Under the pieces are notes generated by a model. It ran no database searches, was not told where the DNA came from, and saw nothing but the letters and a program-made list of their open reading frames with translations. Of a stretch of 64,000 bases of DNA, positions 51,084 through 60,100 are shown in pieces. A program made the translations under genes and the position numbers. Positions within the stretch are counted from its first letter, which is position 1. Each line of letters opens with the position of its first letter. Source of the DNA: an uncultured Oscillospiraceae bacterium (GTDB lineage Bacteria; Bacillota; Clostridia; Oscillospirales; Acutalibacteraceae); NCBI GenBank assembly GCA_900539165.1, contig UQAZ01000007.1:38699-102698 (forward strand). Direction: 5' to 3'.

Positions 51084-51764
51084 TTACCTTACCAGCTTAG
51101 GCATAAACGAAAGCCTGTCACAAGAAATCAATCTAAATTGAATGCCGTCAATTTCATCGTCTAATGCGATTTTGGCAGCCTTACCGTGAAGATGCCCATA
51201 ATAGCATTTTTTTATACCGTATTCTTTAAGAACGCTCAAAATTTCTTCACATTTACTGTCTGTGGTAATCGGCGGATAATGCAAAAAAACGACCTTATCG
51301 TCACATTCTGCGCTTTCAAGTGACAACCTCAATCTGCCGACCTCTCTGCTAAGCACTCTTTCATCATGCTCATCCTCTCCGTCAAACATCCATCCCCTGC
51401 TACCGCAAACAGACACACCGTCAACTGTATAGGAATTATTAAAAAGAATCTTAATCGAATCAAAGCCGTTTTCGTCAATAAACTCATTCATTTTTTTAGC
51501 AGTATTCCACCAATAATCGTGATTACCTTTTAGAATAAGTTTAGTACCTTTAAGATTATTCAAAAATTCAAAATCCGCTTTTAGTTCATCGAAATTCATA
51601 GCCCAGCTGATATCGCCTGCGATAACAACCGTGTCATCGTCCGTTACAAGCTTATTCCAATTATTTTCAATTCTTTGAACATAATCATTCCAACCCGGGA
51701 ACGAATCCATAGGCTTATCGGTACCAAATGACAAATGCGTATCGGCAATAGCGTAAAGGGCCAT
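51084..51764 (-). CDS. Metallophosphoesterase
   Basis: A 226-residue calcineurin-like phosphoesterase: MALYAIADTHLSFG (DxH), VVIAGDISWAM (GDxxW), LKGNHDYWW (GNHD), and HYPPITTD/YYGHLHGKAA (final GHxH). It is most like the small cytosolic YmdB-unrelated family of Clostridia; the substrate is unknown. The frame extends 36 codons upstream with a hydrophobic, unconserved stretch, but the ATG at 51762-51764 has GGAGA upstream and is chosen. Confidence 0.9.
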   Translation of the reverse strand: MALYAIADTHLSFGTDKPMDSFPGWNDYVQRIENNWNKLVTDDDTVVIAGDISWAMNFDELKADFEFLNNLKGTKLILKGNHDYWWNTAKKMNEFIDENGFDSIKILFNNSYTVDGVSVCGSRGWMFDGEDEHDERVLSREVGRLRLSLESAECDDKVVFLHYPPITTDSKCEEILSVLKEYGIKKCYYGHLHGKAAKIALDDEIDGIQFRLISCDRLSFMPKLVR

Positions 51765-51825
51765 ATTTTCTCCTTGAATAAAATTAATAACGATGTAAAC
51801 AATAAGACTGAAGGGAGTGAAAAAA

Positions 51826-51996
51826 ATGAAAGACGAAATTAAAGGTATCTCTTGCGAAGCAAAGAACTGCATTCATCACGATATGTCAAACGCCTGCACG
51901 GCAGGACACATCAAGGTAGGCAAGGCAAAAAACGGCTCGGGTAGTGAGCCAAACTGCGAAACCTTTGAATGCTGCGACGGTTGCTCCTGCGAGTAA
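51826..51996 (+). CDS. DUF1540 small Cys-rich protein
   Basis: A 56-residue peptide with GGGAG 7-8 nt before its ATG: MKDEIKGISCEAKNCIHHDM..., then CTAGHIKVG, CETFECCDGCSCE. Seven Cys and two His in a pattern typical of DUF1540, a probable small metal-binding domain of unknown role. It is monocistronic and ends before a strong hairpin. Too short to be seen in usual open-frame cut-offs. Confidence 0.85.
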   Translation: MKDEIKGISCEAKNCIHHDMSNACTAGHIKVGKAKNGSGSEPNCETFECCDGCSCE

Positions 51997-52004
51997 GAGA
52001 AGAA

Positions 52005-52036
52005 AGGCGACTCAAATCACAAGGGGTTGAGTCGCC
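52005..52036. terminator. Bidirectional hairpin between the DUF1540 gene and thrC
   Basis: AGGCGACTCAA/TTGAGTCGCCT, an 11-bp stem with a 10-nt loop, 8 bp from both convergent stops. The T run is weak on both strands. Confidence 0.65.
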
Positions 52037-52043
52037 TAATGAA

Positions 52044-53540
52044 TTATAAATTCAACAGCTTAAATACCATTTCGCTCATATTTTCCTTATCGCACACATA
52101 AGTGAAACGAACATCTTTATCCTTCAACGCTTTAAGCGGTGCAGGAACATCAAAGCCCGACACTCTGTTAAGCTCGTCAACCATTTCAAACTCACTGAGT
52201 TCAGGGGTTTTGCCATCAAGCAATGCGGAAAGAACACTCTTAGAAAATTTATACGGTGAAGCGGTAGAATCAATAACAGTTGGAATGTCATCGCCTGTCT
52301 GCTTTACATATTCCTCATAAACATCAACTGCAACGGCAGTGTGAGTATCACAAAGATATTTACTGTTGTCAAAATTGCTCTTTATTGTTGCATCAACCTT
52401 TGCCTCATCACAGTAGCCTGCTGAGAATACTTCTTGAATATCCGAAATAAGCTTAGGTGAAACCTGGTATTTGCCGTCTGAAGAAAGCTCGCTCATAAGC
52501 TCATTTACAACAGCACTGTCCTCGCCACTCATATGATAAAGCAATCTTTCAAGATTTGATGAAATAAGAATATCCATAGACGGTGATGTGGTTGCATAAA
52601 ATTTTCTGTTTCTGTTATACTCACCTGTCCTTAAGAAATCTGTAAGTACATTATTTGTATTAGAAGCACAGATAAGCTTCTTAATCGGAAGTCCCATTTT
52701 CTTTGCGTAATAGCCTGCAAGAATATTACCGAAGTTACCGGTAGGCACAACAACATTAATCTCGTCGCCCGCATTAATTCTGTTTTGCTCAAGCATATCG
52801 CAGTAAGCAGAAAAATAGTAAACAATCTGAGGTACAAGTCTGCCCCAGTTAATTGAATTTGCAGAGGAGAACATCATATTTTTCTTTGCAAGTTCTGATT
52901 TAATTTCATCATTGGTAAAGATAGATTTAACTGCACTTTGAGCGTCGTCAAAATTGCCGTTAATAGCACAAACAGCAACATTCTCGCCCTCTTGAGTAGT
53001 CATTTGAAGCTTTTGCATAGGTGAAACGCCGTCAACAGGATAGAATACAAGAATCTTTGTATTATCAACATCCTTAAAGCCTTCAAGCGCAGCCTTACCT
53101 GTATCGCCCGACGTTGCAACAAGAATAACGATAGTCTTACCGTCGGCAGTTTTCTTAGCGGAAACCGTCATAAGATAAGGCAAAAGCTGAAGAGCCATAT
53201 CCTTAAAAGCACAAGTAGGGCCGTGCCAAAGCTCAAGAATATTCTTATTACCCTCAACATTTACCACAGGTGCAATTTTAGGTGATGAGAACTTTTCTGC
53301 GGCATATGCACCGTTTACACAATAATCAAGCTCGTCCTCTGTGAAATCCGTAAGAAATTCTCTGAGAACGGTTTTTGCTCTTTCAATATAAGACATAGAA
53401 ATCATAGAGGTAATTTCATCAAGGCTGAACTCAGGAAGCTCACACGGTACGAAAAGTCCGCCCTCTTCGCTGATACCCTGTGCGATTGCCTGCGATGCTG
53501 TGACTTTGATAGAATTATCTCTTGTAGATGTATAAAGCAT
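52044..53540 (-). CDS. thrC: Threonine synthase
   Basis: A 498-residue PLP enzyme that converts O-phosphohomoserine to threonine. Motifs: MLYTSTRDNSIKVTASQAIAQG and EGGLFVP, ELWHGPTCAFKDMALQLLP with the PLP-binding Lys, and ILVATSGDTGKAALEG. Length matches the fungal-type ThrC. GGAGG 8 nt before the ATG. Monocistronic. Confidence 0.95.
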   Translation of the reverse strand: MLYTSTRDNSIKVTASQAIAQGISEEGGLFVPCELPEFSLDEITSMISMSYIERAKTVLREFLTDFTEDELDYCVNGAYAAEKFSSPKIAPVVNVEGNKNILELWHGPTCAFKDMALQLLPYLMTVSAKKTADGKTIVILVATSGDTGKAALEGFKDVDNTKILVFYPVDGVSPMQKLQMTTQEGENVAVCAINGNFDDAQSAVKSIFTNDEIKSELAKKNMMFSSANSINWGRLVPQIVYYFSAYCDMLEQNRINAGDEINVVVPTGNFGNILAGYYAKKMGLPIKKLICASNTNNVLTDFLRTGEYNRNRKFYATTSPSMDILISSNLERLLYHMSGEDSAVVNELMSELSSDGKYQVSPKLISDIQEVFSAGYCDEAKVDATIKSNFDNSKYLCDTHTAVAVDVYEEYVKQTGDDIPTVIDSTASPYKFSKSVLSALLDGKTPELSEFEMVDELNRVSGFDVPAPLKALKDKDVRFTYVCDKENMSEMVFKLLNL

Positions 53541-53574
53541 TTTTTATCCTCCAAAGGTTATTGCTAATATTCTA

Positions 53575-53925
53575 TTACAAACTAAAAGCATTTTCAAGAT
53601 GTTTAATAGATTTTACCTTATTATTTTGCATATAAATCTCAATTACATCAAATCTCGGCTGTAACTGAACATCATATTTTTGAATATAAAGTGAGGCTGT
53701 GGCAATAATTTTAGACTGTTTTTGAGCATCGACAAACTCTCTGGGAAGTGCTATTGAGTCCTCGCCCCTCGCTTTTACCTCAACAAAAACCACATAATTT
53801 TCATACTCGCAAATAAGATCAATTTCTCCAAAGCGTGAGGAGAAGCTATGTTCAAGGAGCAAATAGCCCTTATCTCTTAAATAATTTGCCGCCTTCATTT
53901 CGGCAAGCCGTCCCTTATTATTCAT
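53575..53925 (-). CDS. YraN/UPF0102 family protein
   Basis: A 116-residue protein with the UPF0102 nuclease-like pattern: NNKGRLAEMKAANYLRDKGY, RFGEIDLICEYENYVVFVEVKARG (Glu-x-Asp and Glu-x-Lys, as in PD-(D/E)xK folds). It is linked to rnhB in most bacteria, as here by an 8-bp overlap. Cellular role unknown; endonuclease activity has been suggested from the fold. Confidence 0.93.
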   Translation of the reverse strand: MNNKGRLAEMKAANYLRDKGYLLLEHSFSSRFGEIDLICEYENYVVFVEVKARGEDSIALPREFVDAQKQSKIIATASLYIQKYDVQLQPRFDVIEIYMQNNKVKSIKHLENAFSL

Positions 53926-54553
53926 TCTTTGCGTACCAAGATTTTAAGAAGCTTTGGCGATGAATTTCGCTTACGCCATATTCATCAAGCATTTGATAAT
54001 GAAGCTTTGTACCGTAGCCCTTATGTTTTTCAAACTGATATTGTGGATATTTTTCTGCCATTTCAAGCATATACCTATCCCTTGCGACCTTAGCCAAAAT
54101 AGAAGCACACGCAATAGAAATACTGTTTGCGTCACCCTTAACAATCGCTTCGGCAGGAATTTCAAGACCGTTTGGAATTTTATTTCCATCAACCATCACA
54201 AAATCGGGTCTTTGTTCCAAAGAATCAACTGCTTTATTCATAGCCATAAAGGTTGCGTTTAGGATATTAATCTCGTCAATAGTCCCTTCGTCAACCATAG
54301 CAATACTGTAACTAACGGCTTCCTCTTTGATTTTTTCAAAAAGTGCTTCCCTTTTCTTTTCACTAAGCTTTTTAGAATCATTTGCTCCCTCAACTATATA
54401 TCCTTTTGGCAAAATAACCGCTGCGGCAAAAACAGGCCCTGCAAGCGGTCCTCTGCCCGCCTCGTCAACTCCGCAAACAACTTCATATCCGTTATCATAA
54501 GCCTGTTTTTCGTATTTAAGCCAATCTTTATTTTCATCAACAATTTTTTTCAT
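53918..54553 (-). CDS. rnhB: Ribonuclease HII
   Basis: A 211-residue type 2 RNase H that removes single ribonucleotides from DNA. Motifs: CGVDEAGRGPLAGPV (Asp-Glu), FVMVDGN (Asp) and SIACASILAKVARDRYM (Asp). Complete. It overlaps rbgA by 1 bp and yraN by 8 bp, the rplS-rbgA-rnhB-yraN order of Firmicutes. Confidence 0.96.
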   Translation of the reverse strand: MKKIVDENKDWLKYEKQAYDNGYEVVCGVDEAGRGPLAGPVFAAAVILPKGYIVEGANDSKKLSEKKREALFEKIKEEAVSYSIAMVDEGTIDEINILNATFMAMNKAVDSLEQRPDFVMVDGNKIPNGLEIPAEAIVKGDANSISIACASILAKVARDRYMLEMAEKYPQYQFEKHKGYGTKLHYQMLDEYGVSEIHRQSFLKSWYAKNE

Positions 54554-55416
54554 TACGGTAATTCAAGGGTTATTCGCCCAAGTTTTCCTCCTCTGAATTC
54601 GTCTGCCACAATAACGGAGGTACGCTCATAATCAATTTCTCCGCCTTTGATAAGAAATCCTCTCTTTTTACCAATCATTTCGAGAATTTCCCAACCTTGC
54701 AAACCCTCTACGCCCTCAATTTTATATCTCGATTCAATAGCCTGAGGGTTAGTAGCAGCCAAGCTTTCGAGCAAACGGCAAGCAATAGTTTCTTTATCGG
54801 TTACTTCATCCTTGACCGAGCCGATAAAAGCAAGCTTATCACCGACCTCGGGGTCATCGAATTTAGGCCACAGAACGCCCGGCGTATCAAGAAGTTCTAT
54901 TCCGTTACCGACTACAAACCATTGATTATGCTGAGTAACTCCTGCCTTATCGGCAACCTTAGCCTTTGCATTTTTACCCATTCGATTAATAAACGAAGAT
55001 TTGCCTGTATTCGGAATACCTACAACCATAAGTCTCAGCGGTTTACCGGACATACCTTTTTGCTCATTTCTTTCAATCGTTTTTGCAAGCGCTTTTTTAA
55101 CCGTTTCGTCAAATTTATTTAATCCCCTGCCTGTTTTACAATCAACGGGGATGGCATAAGCACCCCTGCCATCAAAATATTTAATCCAAATATTTGTGGC
55201 ATTAGCATTGGCAACATCGCATTTATTGAGCAAAATAATGCGTGGCTTATTTTTAACTATACTGTCAAGCTCGGGATTCTGTGAGCTGTAAGGAACTCTT
55301 GCATCAAGAATTTCCACAACACCGTCCACCATATTAAGCGATTCCTTTATAAGCCGTCTTGTTTTTGCCATATGACCCGGGAACCACTGCACATTCTGTT
55401 TTATAAAATCTGACAT
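54553..55416 (-). CDS. rbgA: Ribosome biogenesis GTPase RbgA (YlqF)
   Basis: A 287-residue circularly permuted GTPase acting late in 50S assembly. The order G4-G1-G3 is visible: ILLNKCDVAN (G4), VGIPNTGKSSFINRM (G1), LLDTPGVLWPK (G3), preceded by MVDGVVEILDARVPYSSQNPEL. GTPase activity is stimulated by 50S particles. It starts 102 bp after rplS, separated by a terminator that probably allows read-through. Confidence 0.96.
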   Translation of the reverse strand: MSDFIKQNVQWFPGHMAKTRRLIKESLNMVDGVVEILDARVPYSSQNPELDSIVKNKPRIILLNKCDVANANATNIWIKYFDGRGAYAIPVDCKTGRGLNKFDETVKKALAKTIERNEQKGMSGKPLRLMVVGIPNTGKSSFINRMGKNAKAKVADKAGVTQHNQWFVVGNGIELLDTPGVLWPKFDDPEVGDKLAFIGSVKDEVTDKETIACRLLESLAATNPQAIESRYKIEGVEGLQGWEILEMIGKKRGFLIKGGEIDYERTSVIVADEFRGGKLGRITLELP

Positions 55417-55479
55417 AATCGCACCTGCCTTTCTGTCATTATATAATATTTTGCTGATAATTTCAAATAAAAAACAAGC

Positions 55480-55504
55480 CGTACCACGAAAACACCGTGA
55501 TACG
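55480..55504 (-). terminator. Terminator after rplS
   Basis: CGTACCACG/CGTGATACG, a 9-bp stem with one mismatch and a short loop, followed on the minus strand by GCTTGTTTTTTATTTG, 15 bp after the rplS stop. Confidence 0.75.
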
Positions 55505-55518
55505 ACCGATTTAGGTTA

Positions 55519-55863
55519 TTACTTAATAGATTCCTTAACCTTTGCAGCCTTGCCGACTCTGTCACGAAGATAGTAAAGCTTAGCTCTTCTAACCTTACCG
55601 TAACGGATAACCTTAACATCTACAACGTTAGGTGAGTGAAGCGGGAATACACGCTCGATACCTACACCGTAGGAAAGTCTGCGAACTGTGAATGTCTCAG
55701 AAACGCCTGAGCCTCTCTTAGCAATTACTGTACCCTCAAAGTTCTGAATTCTTTCTCTCTGTCCCTCACGGATGTTTACAGATACTCTTACAGTATCACC
55801 AACTGAGAACTGAGGTACTTCTGCCTTAATGTTGTCTTGTGCAATAGCTTTTAATGCGTCCAT
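55519..55863 (-). CDS. rplS: 50S ribosomal protein L19
   Basis: A 114-residue protein of normal L19 length: VSVGDTVRVSVNIREGQRERIQNFEG-type core (here VGDTVRVSVNIREG, then FEGTVIAKRGSG), FTVRRLSYGVGIERVFPLHSP and VRRAKLYYLRDRVGKAAKVKE. It lies at the 30S-50S interface. ATG has GGAGGAAATAAA upstream and is preceded by a structured leader. Confidence 0.97.
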   Translation of the reverse strand: MDALKAIAQDNIKAEVPQFSVGDTVRVSVNIREGQRERIQNFEGTVIAKRGSGVSETFTVRRLSYGVGIERVFPLHSPNVVDVKVIRYGKVRRAKLYYLRDRVGKAAKVKESIK

Positions 55864-55869
55864 TTTATT

Positions 55870-55981
55870 TCCTCCTTATAATTTATGAGATGTTCATATC
55901 AAAAAGATGAAAGCGGACCATCTTCTAAAATGCGAAACGCTACACTTTTACGCGTTGCAAGAGTATGCAACGGACAAATGC
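55870..55981 (-). promoter_or_regulatory. Likely L19 leader RNA
   Basis: About 112 nt of 5' leader before rplS. On the minus strand it contains GTTGCA...TGCAAC, AACGC...GCGTT and GATG...TCATC hairpins, an arrangement resembling the Firmicutes L19 leader, a cis-element by which ribosomal protein L19 would limit its own synthesis. The base pairing is my own reading; the Rfam match was not tested. Confidence 0.6.
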
Positions 55982-55987
55982 TGATAT

Positions 55988-56016
55988 ATATTATCATATA
56001 GTAAGCAAAAATGCAA
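55988..56016 (-). promoter_or_regulatory. Promoter of rplS-rbgA-rnhB-yraN
   Basis: Minus-strand TTGCAT (56011-56016), 17-bp spacer, TAATAT (55988-55993), placing transcription start near 55981, at the start of the structured leader. Confidence 0.6.
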
Positions 56017-56047
56017 GTGTTTTATTTTATTTTTTTACTTTTTTGAA

Positions 56048-56683
56048 TCAGTTAAAGGATATATGCTTTAATATTTCGTCAGAAATAAGCTTATGCCCTA
56101 AATCTGTCGGGTGTATACCGTCCGTAGCCAAAAGACACGGCTCGATATTTTTCTGCGCCTCATTAAACAGTTGTTGTAAATCAATAATTTCTGCAACGTT
56201 TTGCTCTGCTGTTTCTCTAAGCACCGTACGAAACTCCTCAAGTACCTTATGAAACGGCAGCTTTTCCTCGTCACTATCAATCATAAACGGCATTAAAAAG
56301 AGTATTTGCACATCATCAAGCTCTGCACCTATTCTGCGATAAACCTCGTCAAGATGAGGCTTCATAGGTCGTCTGAGAGGCGGATAGTCCTCGGGAACAT
56401 AATTCTCCCAAGCGTCATTTACACCGATGAGCATAACTATAACATTAGGTTTCAAATTTATGCAATCTTTTGTAAGGCGGTCATAGAGATGATAAACTCT
56501 GTTGCTCGCAATGCCTTTATAAAATACCTTTGCCGACGGGCAATGCTTTTTAATTTTCTTGCCCAAATTCAAAGCATAAATTCTTTTACCCTTTAATTTA
56601 CGGTTAAATCTGCGATTAAATTTTATATCGGTTATACTGTCGCCAAAAAACAGAACTCTGCTTTCGTTATTAATTTTAATCAT
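56048..56683 (-). CDS. SGNH/GDSL hydrolase
   Basis: A 211-residue cytoplasmic-type SGNH hydrolase: VLFFGDSITDIKFNRR (catalytic Ser block I), a Gly in block II (ALNLGKKIKKH), VIVMLIGVNDAWENY (Asn, block III) and DGIHPTDLGHKL (Asp/His, block V). No signal peptide. It could deacetylate or de-esterify sugars or lipids; no substrate is evident. It is followed by an unrelated lipoprotein gene on the same strand. Confidence 0.85.
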   Translation of the reverse strand: MIKINNESRVLFFGDSITDIKFNRRFNRKLKGKRIYALNLGKKIKKHCPSAKVFYKGIASNRVYHLYDRLTKDCINLKPNVIVMLIGVNDAWENYVPEDYPPLRRPMKPHLDEVYRRIGAELDDVQILFLMPFMIDSDEEKLPFHKVLEEFRTVLRETAEQNVAEIIDLQQLFNEAQKNIEPCLLATDGIHPTDLGHKLISDEILKHISFN

Positions 56684-56716
56684 TATATTAGCTGCCTTTA
56701 AGAAAATATTACAGTT

Positions 56717-57130
56717 TTAGTTCTTTACGCTTGCTCCCCACTCACCGTCATTCTCGTGGGCAAATTCGCCGGTCGGAGATTGGTTGTCGGTTGAATTGTT
56801 ATCGGATGACGACGAGCCGTTATTTGAAGCCGTACCGCCTGAGGCAGTTCCTCCCGACGAGCCGTTAGCTGTCCCGCCGTTTGAGGAAGCTGTCGAGCCT
56901 GTTCCCGATACGCCCGAGGCTGTATTATTTGAGCCTATTTCGTTTACATCGTCTTCTTCCTCACCATTTGCAAGCGAAGAATTTTCATTTTCGCTCGGAG
57001 CGTTTTGTCCGTAATAAACCGAAGAGTCCTCCGAACCTGTGATATTTTCTTTTCCCGTTTCTCCCTTGCAGCCGTAAAATGCAAGGCTAAGCAACAAGCA
57101 TAAAAGTATTACAGTTAAAGCTTTTTTCAT
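56717..57130 (-). CDS. Short lipoprotein with Gly/Ser/Thr/Asn-rich body
   Basis: A 137-residue protein with a lipoprotein signal (MKKALTVILLCLLLSLAFYGC; lipobox FYGC). The mature part is low-complexity Asn/Ser/Gly/Thr with an acidic patch, like a flexible wall-spanning tether, and ends EFAHENDGEWGASVKN, which is the only compositionally normal segment. No recognised domain. It lies just after the large Ig-like surface protein gene on the same strand (51 bp) and could be co-expressed. Confidence 0.75.
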   Translation of the reverse strand: MKKALTVILLCLLLSLAFYGCKGETGKENITGSEDSSVYYGQNAPSENENSSLANGEEEDDVNEIGSNNTASGVSGTGSTASSNGGTANGSSGGTASGGTASNNGSSSSDNNSTDNQSPTGEFAHENDGEWGASVKN

Positions 57131-57181
57131 AAATCACAAAATCGTTAAAACGATTCCTTTCAGATTAATTAATTCTTGTCG

Positions 57182-60100
57182 TTAAGCTTGATAGCTGAAA
57201 TCTTTATCGCTGACATTATAGAAATTCATAAATATTTCGTAATAAAGTGCCGACAGCTGTGTGTCTGTAATATCCCTAATCAAAACATAATCCTTTGCAT
57301 TAACAATCCCGTCCTTGTTAATATCAAGTGCTACCATAGGAATATTAATTTCTGTGTTTTCAGTCACATTGAGGGCAATTTCTCTGTTAAATGTGCCGTT
57401 ATCTAAACGAACGATATAATCACCCTGCTTTAACAGACATTCAACCTCGCCGTTTTCATCAGTCGTTCCGACAAGTCTGTCACTAATATACACCTTTATG
57501 CCGTCAAGTGCAACTGTTCCTTTGTTGTCGTTTGTATTTTCGAGAACGGTTGTCTTGATCACGGTCTTATAGTAATCGGTATTCAAAATAACATTATACG
57601 CAGGACTCGGATAGCTTTCTTTTCCGTTACAAATTGCCTTAAAGGTATAAGAATATTCACCTGATTTAGAAGCGACGAAGGTATCGCCTTCAATTTTTGT
57701 CCAGCCGTTTGAATCGTTATAATAATACACGGCATCGCTACAATTAGGCGAGGAAAGCTTAAATGTAACAGGCTCGGAAGTTTCGCTGCCAAGCGTTCCT
57801 GACGGAGTAACATACAAAACAGGTTTTTCCGTTTCCTTAAAGTTATTAATTTCAATCACCTTTGTAGCGGTAAGACCGTTATTTGCCGTCATAACAACAA
57901 CATATCTGCCGTTATCGCTCACCACAAAGCTGTCTTTACCTGTTATATCTTCGCCATTTACGCTGACAGACCTAAGACCTGAGCGACCTGTATTAACGCT
58001 AAAGAAAACCTTATAATCGGTTGAGGTTTGCTCCTGAGTTTCCAATGTATAATCAAGTGTAGGTGCCTGAGTATCAATCATAACACGGTAACTGTCTGAA
58101 TAATTACTCTCAACGCCTGCTCCGTTTACAGCCTTAAAAATATAGGAAGCGTCCACATCGTCACTTATTGTAATAACCGAGCCTACCTCTGCGGAAACCC
58201 AAGAATTTCCGTTATCGGTACTATAAAAATAACTTACACCCGAAATAGCTTGATTAAGCACGGTCATTTTGAACTTAACTCCGTCTGCGCTCCATCTGCC
58301 GAAAGTACCTTCAAAATCAACTCTTACAACAGGCTCTGTCTTATCAATTTTAACCACAAAGTCCTGTGTGGTTACGGTTTCATTATTTGAATATGAAACA
58401 GCCTTAAATCTATAATTCCATACACCCTGAGAGTTTACAGTAAATGTATCACCATCAATTTCGCACCATTCTCCGCCGTCAAGGCTGTAATAATATCTGT
58501 ATATGCCGGAATATGCAGACGACGAAAGCTTTACGGTGACATCATTTGCCGTCCAAGTATCGCTTTGATACTCCCCGTCTGCGCAAACAGCCGTGATTGC
58601 TATATCGGCAGGCGCTTCGGTATCAATTACATAACCGCCCGTAAGCTTACTGTCGGACACATTACCTGCCCTGTCTATCGCTCTTGCCTCTGCATAGCCC
58701 TTGAAGTCCGTTTCCTGAAGCGGTTTATTATTATCATCATAAGTCTGCCAATCGCCTAAAGGTGTTCCGTTTTCATCAACGAAGCGGTACTCTATTCTGT
58801 CTACTCCTGCTACGCCCTCGTCCTCGGCTTCAACAGTAAGTTCGCATGTTTTATTAAAGAACAAACCAAATGTGATTTTATTTACAAATCTTGCAAAGTC
58901 CCCTGTCTGCTTATGCGAAACAGAGACAGATGTAACAATAGGCTTTTGAGTATCAATGTTATCAACAGTTATTTTCTTTTCGCATTCAATCATACTGTTT
59001 GATACAATTTTTACGGTATATTCGCCGTTTTCGCTCACAGTAAACTCAGTTTTGCTTTCAAGTGGCTGACCGTTTAGATAAACAGTTTTAATTCCCGATG
59101 CACCTATAACCAAATTTGTAATTTTAACAGAATACGGTTGATTTGTCAGATTTGTATTTTCCCTTTCAAGAGTAAAATCAGGCACAACCTTATCAATTTT
59201 AACAGGATAAGCAGAGGTAACCCCACTCTCAATTCCTGCGCTGTTGACCGCCTTAAAAACATAAGACGAATTAACATTATTGCTCAGCGTTAAGCTGTTG
59301 CCGTCAATTTTCACCCATTCGCCGCCGTCAACGCTGTAATAATAGTCAACACCGTCAAGCTTATGGGTACTGTCAAGAGTGAATGTAACATCACCGTTGC
59401 TCCAAGAGCCGTCATATCCTGCGCTGTCAACAGACACAACAGGCTTGCCGTAAACAATTATAGGAAATACCGCTTCGGCAGTTCTTCCGTAATGCTCATA
59501 AACGACCTTTACATTTTGTTCCTCGTCGAGCTTATTAAAATCTATTTTAGACGAATCAATTTCATAATCGAATACTTCTTCACGAGGTGCGTTGGAGTAA
59601 TTTGCATACACCTTCAAAGCACTTAAATCAAGCTCTTTATCGCCCTCAATATAAACATATTTAGGGGCTGTAATATCAATGGTTTCAACTGCTTTTGAAT
59701 TAATCTTTACGGGGAATACAGAGCGAAGCTGGTCACCTGCTCTTGTAAGAGTAACAATAACATACTGTTCTCTGTCTATCAAAGTCGGGTCAAATCCGCT
59801 GATTTCGTAATCATTTACATCAACGCTTATTAACGAATCTCCATAGCTTTCGGCGTCGGGATAATATTCTGCCAATTTATCACGGTCATATATAGCCGAA
59901 ACCTTTAAACCGGTTGAATCAAGTTTTGAATCCCCTTCGATATAATCATACTTATCGGGAGCAGTTACCGAAATATTATTCGGTTGAATTTCAACAGTTT
60001 GTATTTGCTTTGAGCTTTCGGCATAAGAGCCTTCAATTGAGGTAAAACCCTCACGACCGAACACCCACAAGGTAGTAGCGCCTGCCGCCTTTGCGTAAAC

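Noticed and set aside
51765..51872. N-terminal extension of the metallophosphoesterase giving an apparent signal anchor
   Set aside because: It overlaps the divergent DUF1540 gene and upstream region; GGAGA precedes the ATG at 51764 where the family sequence begins.
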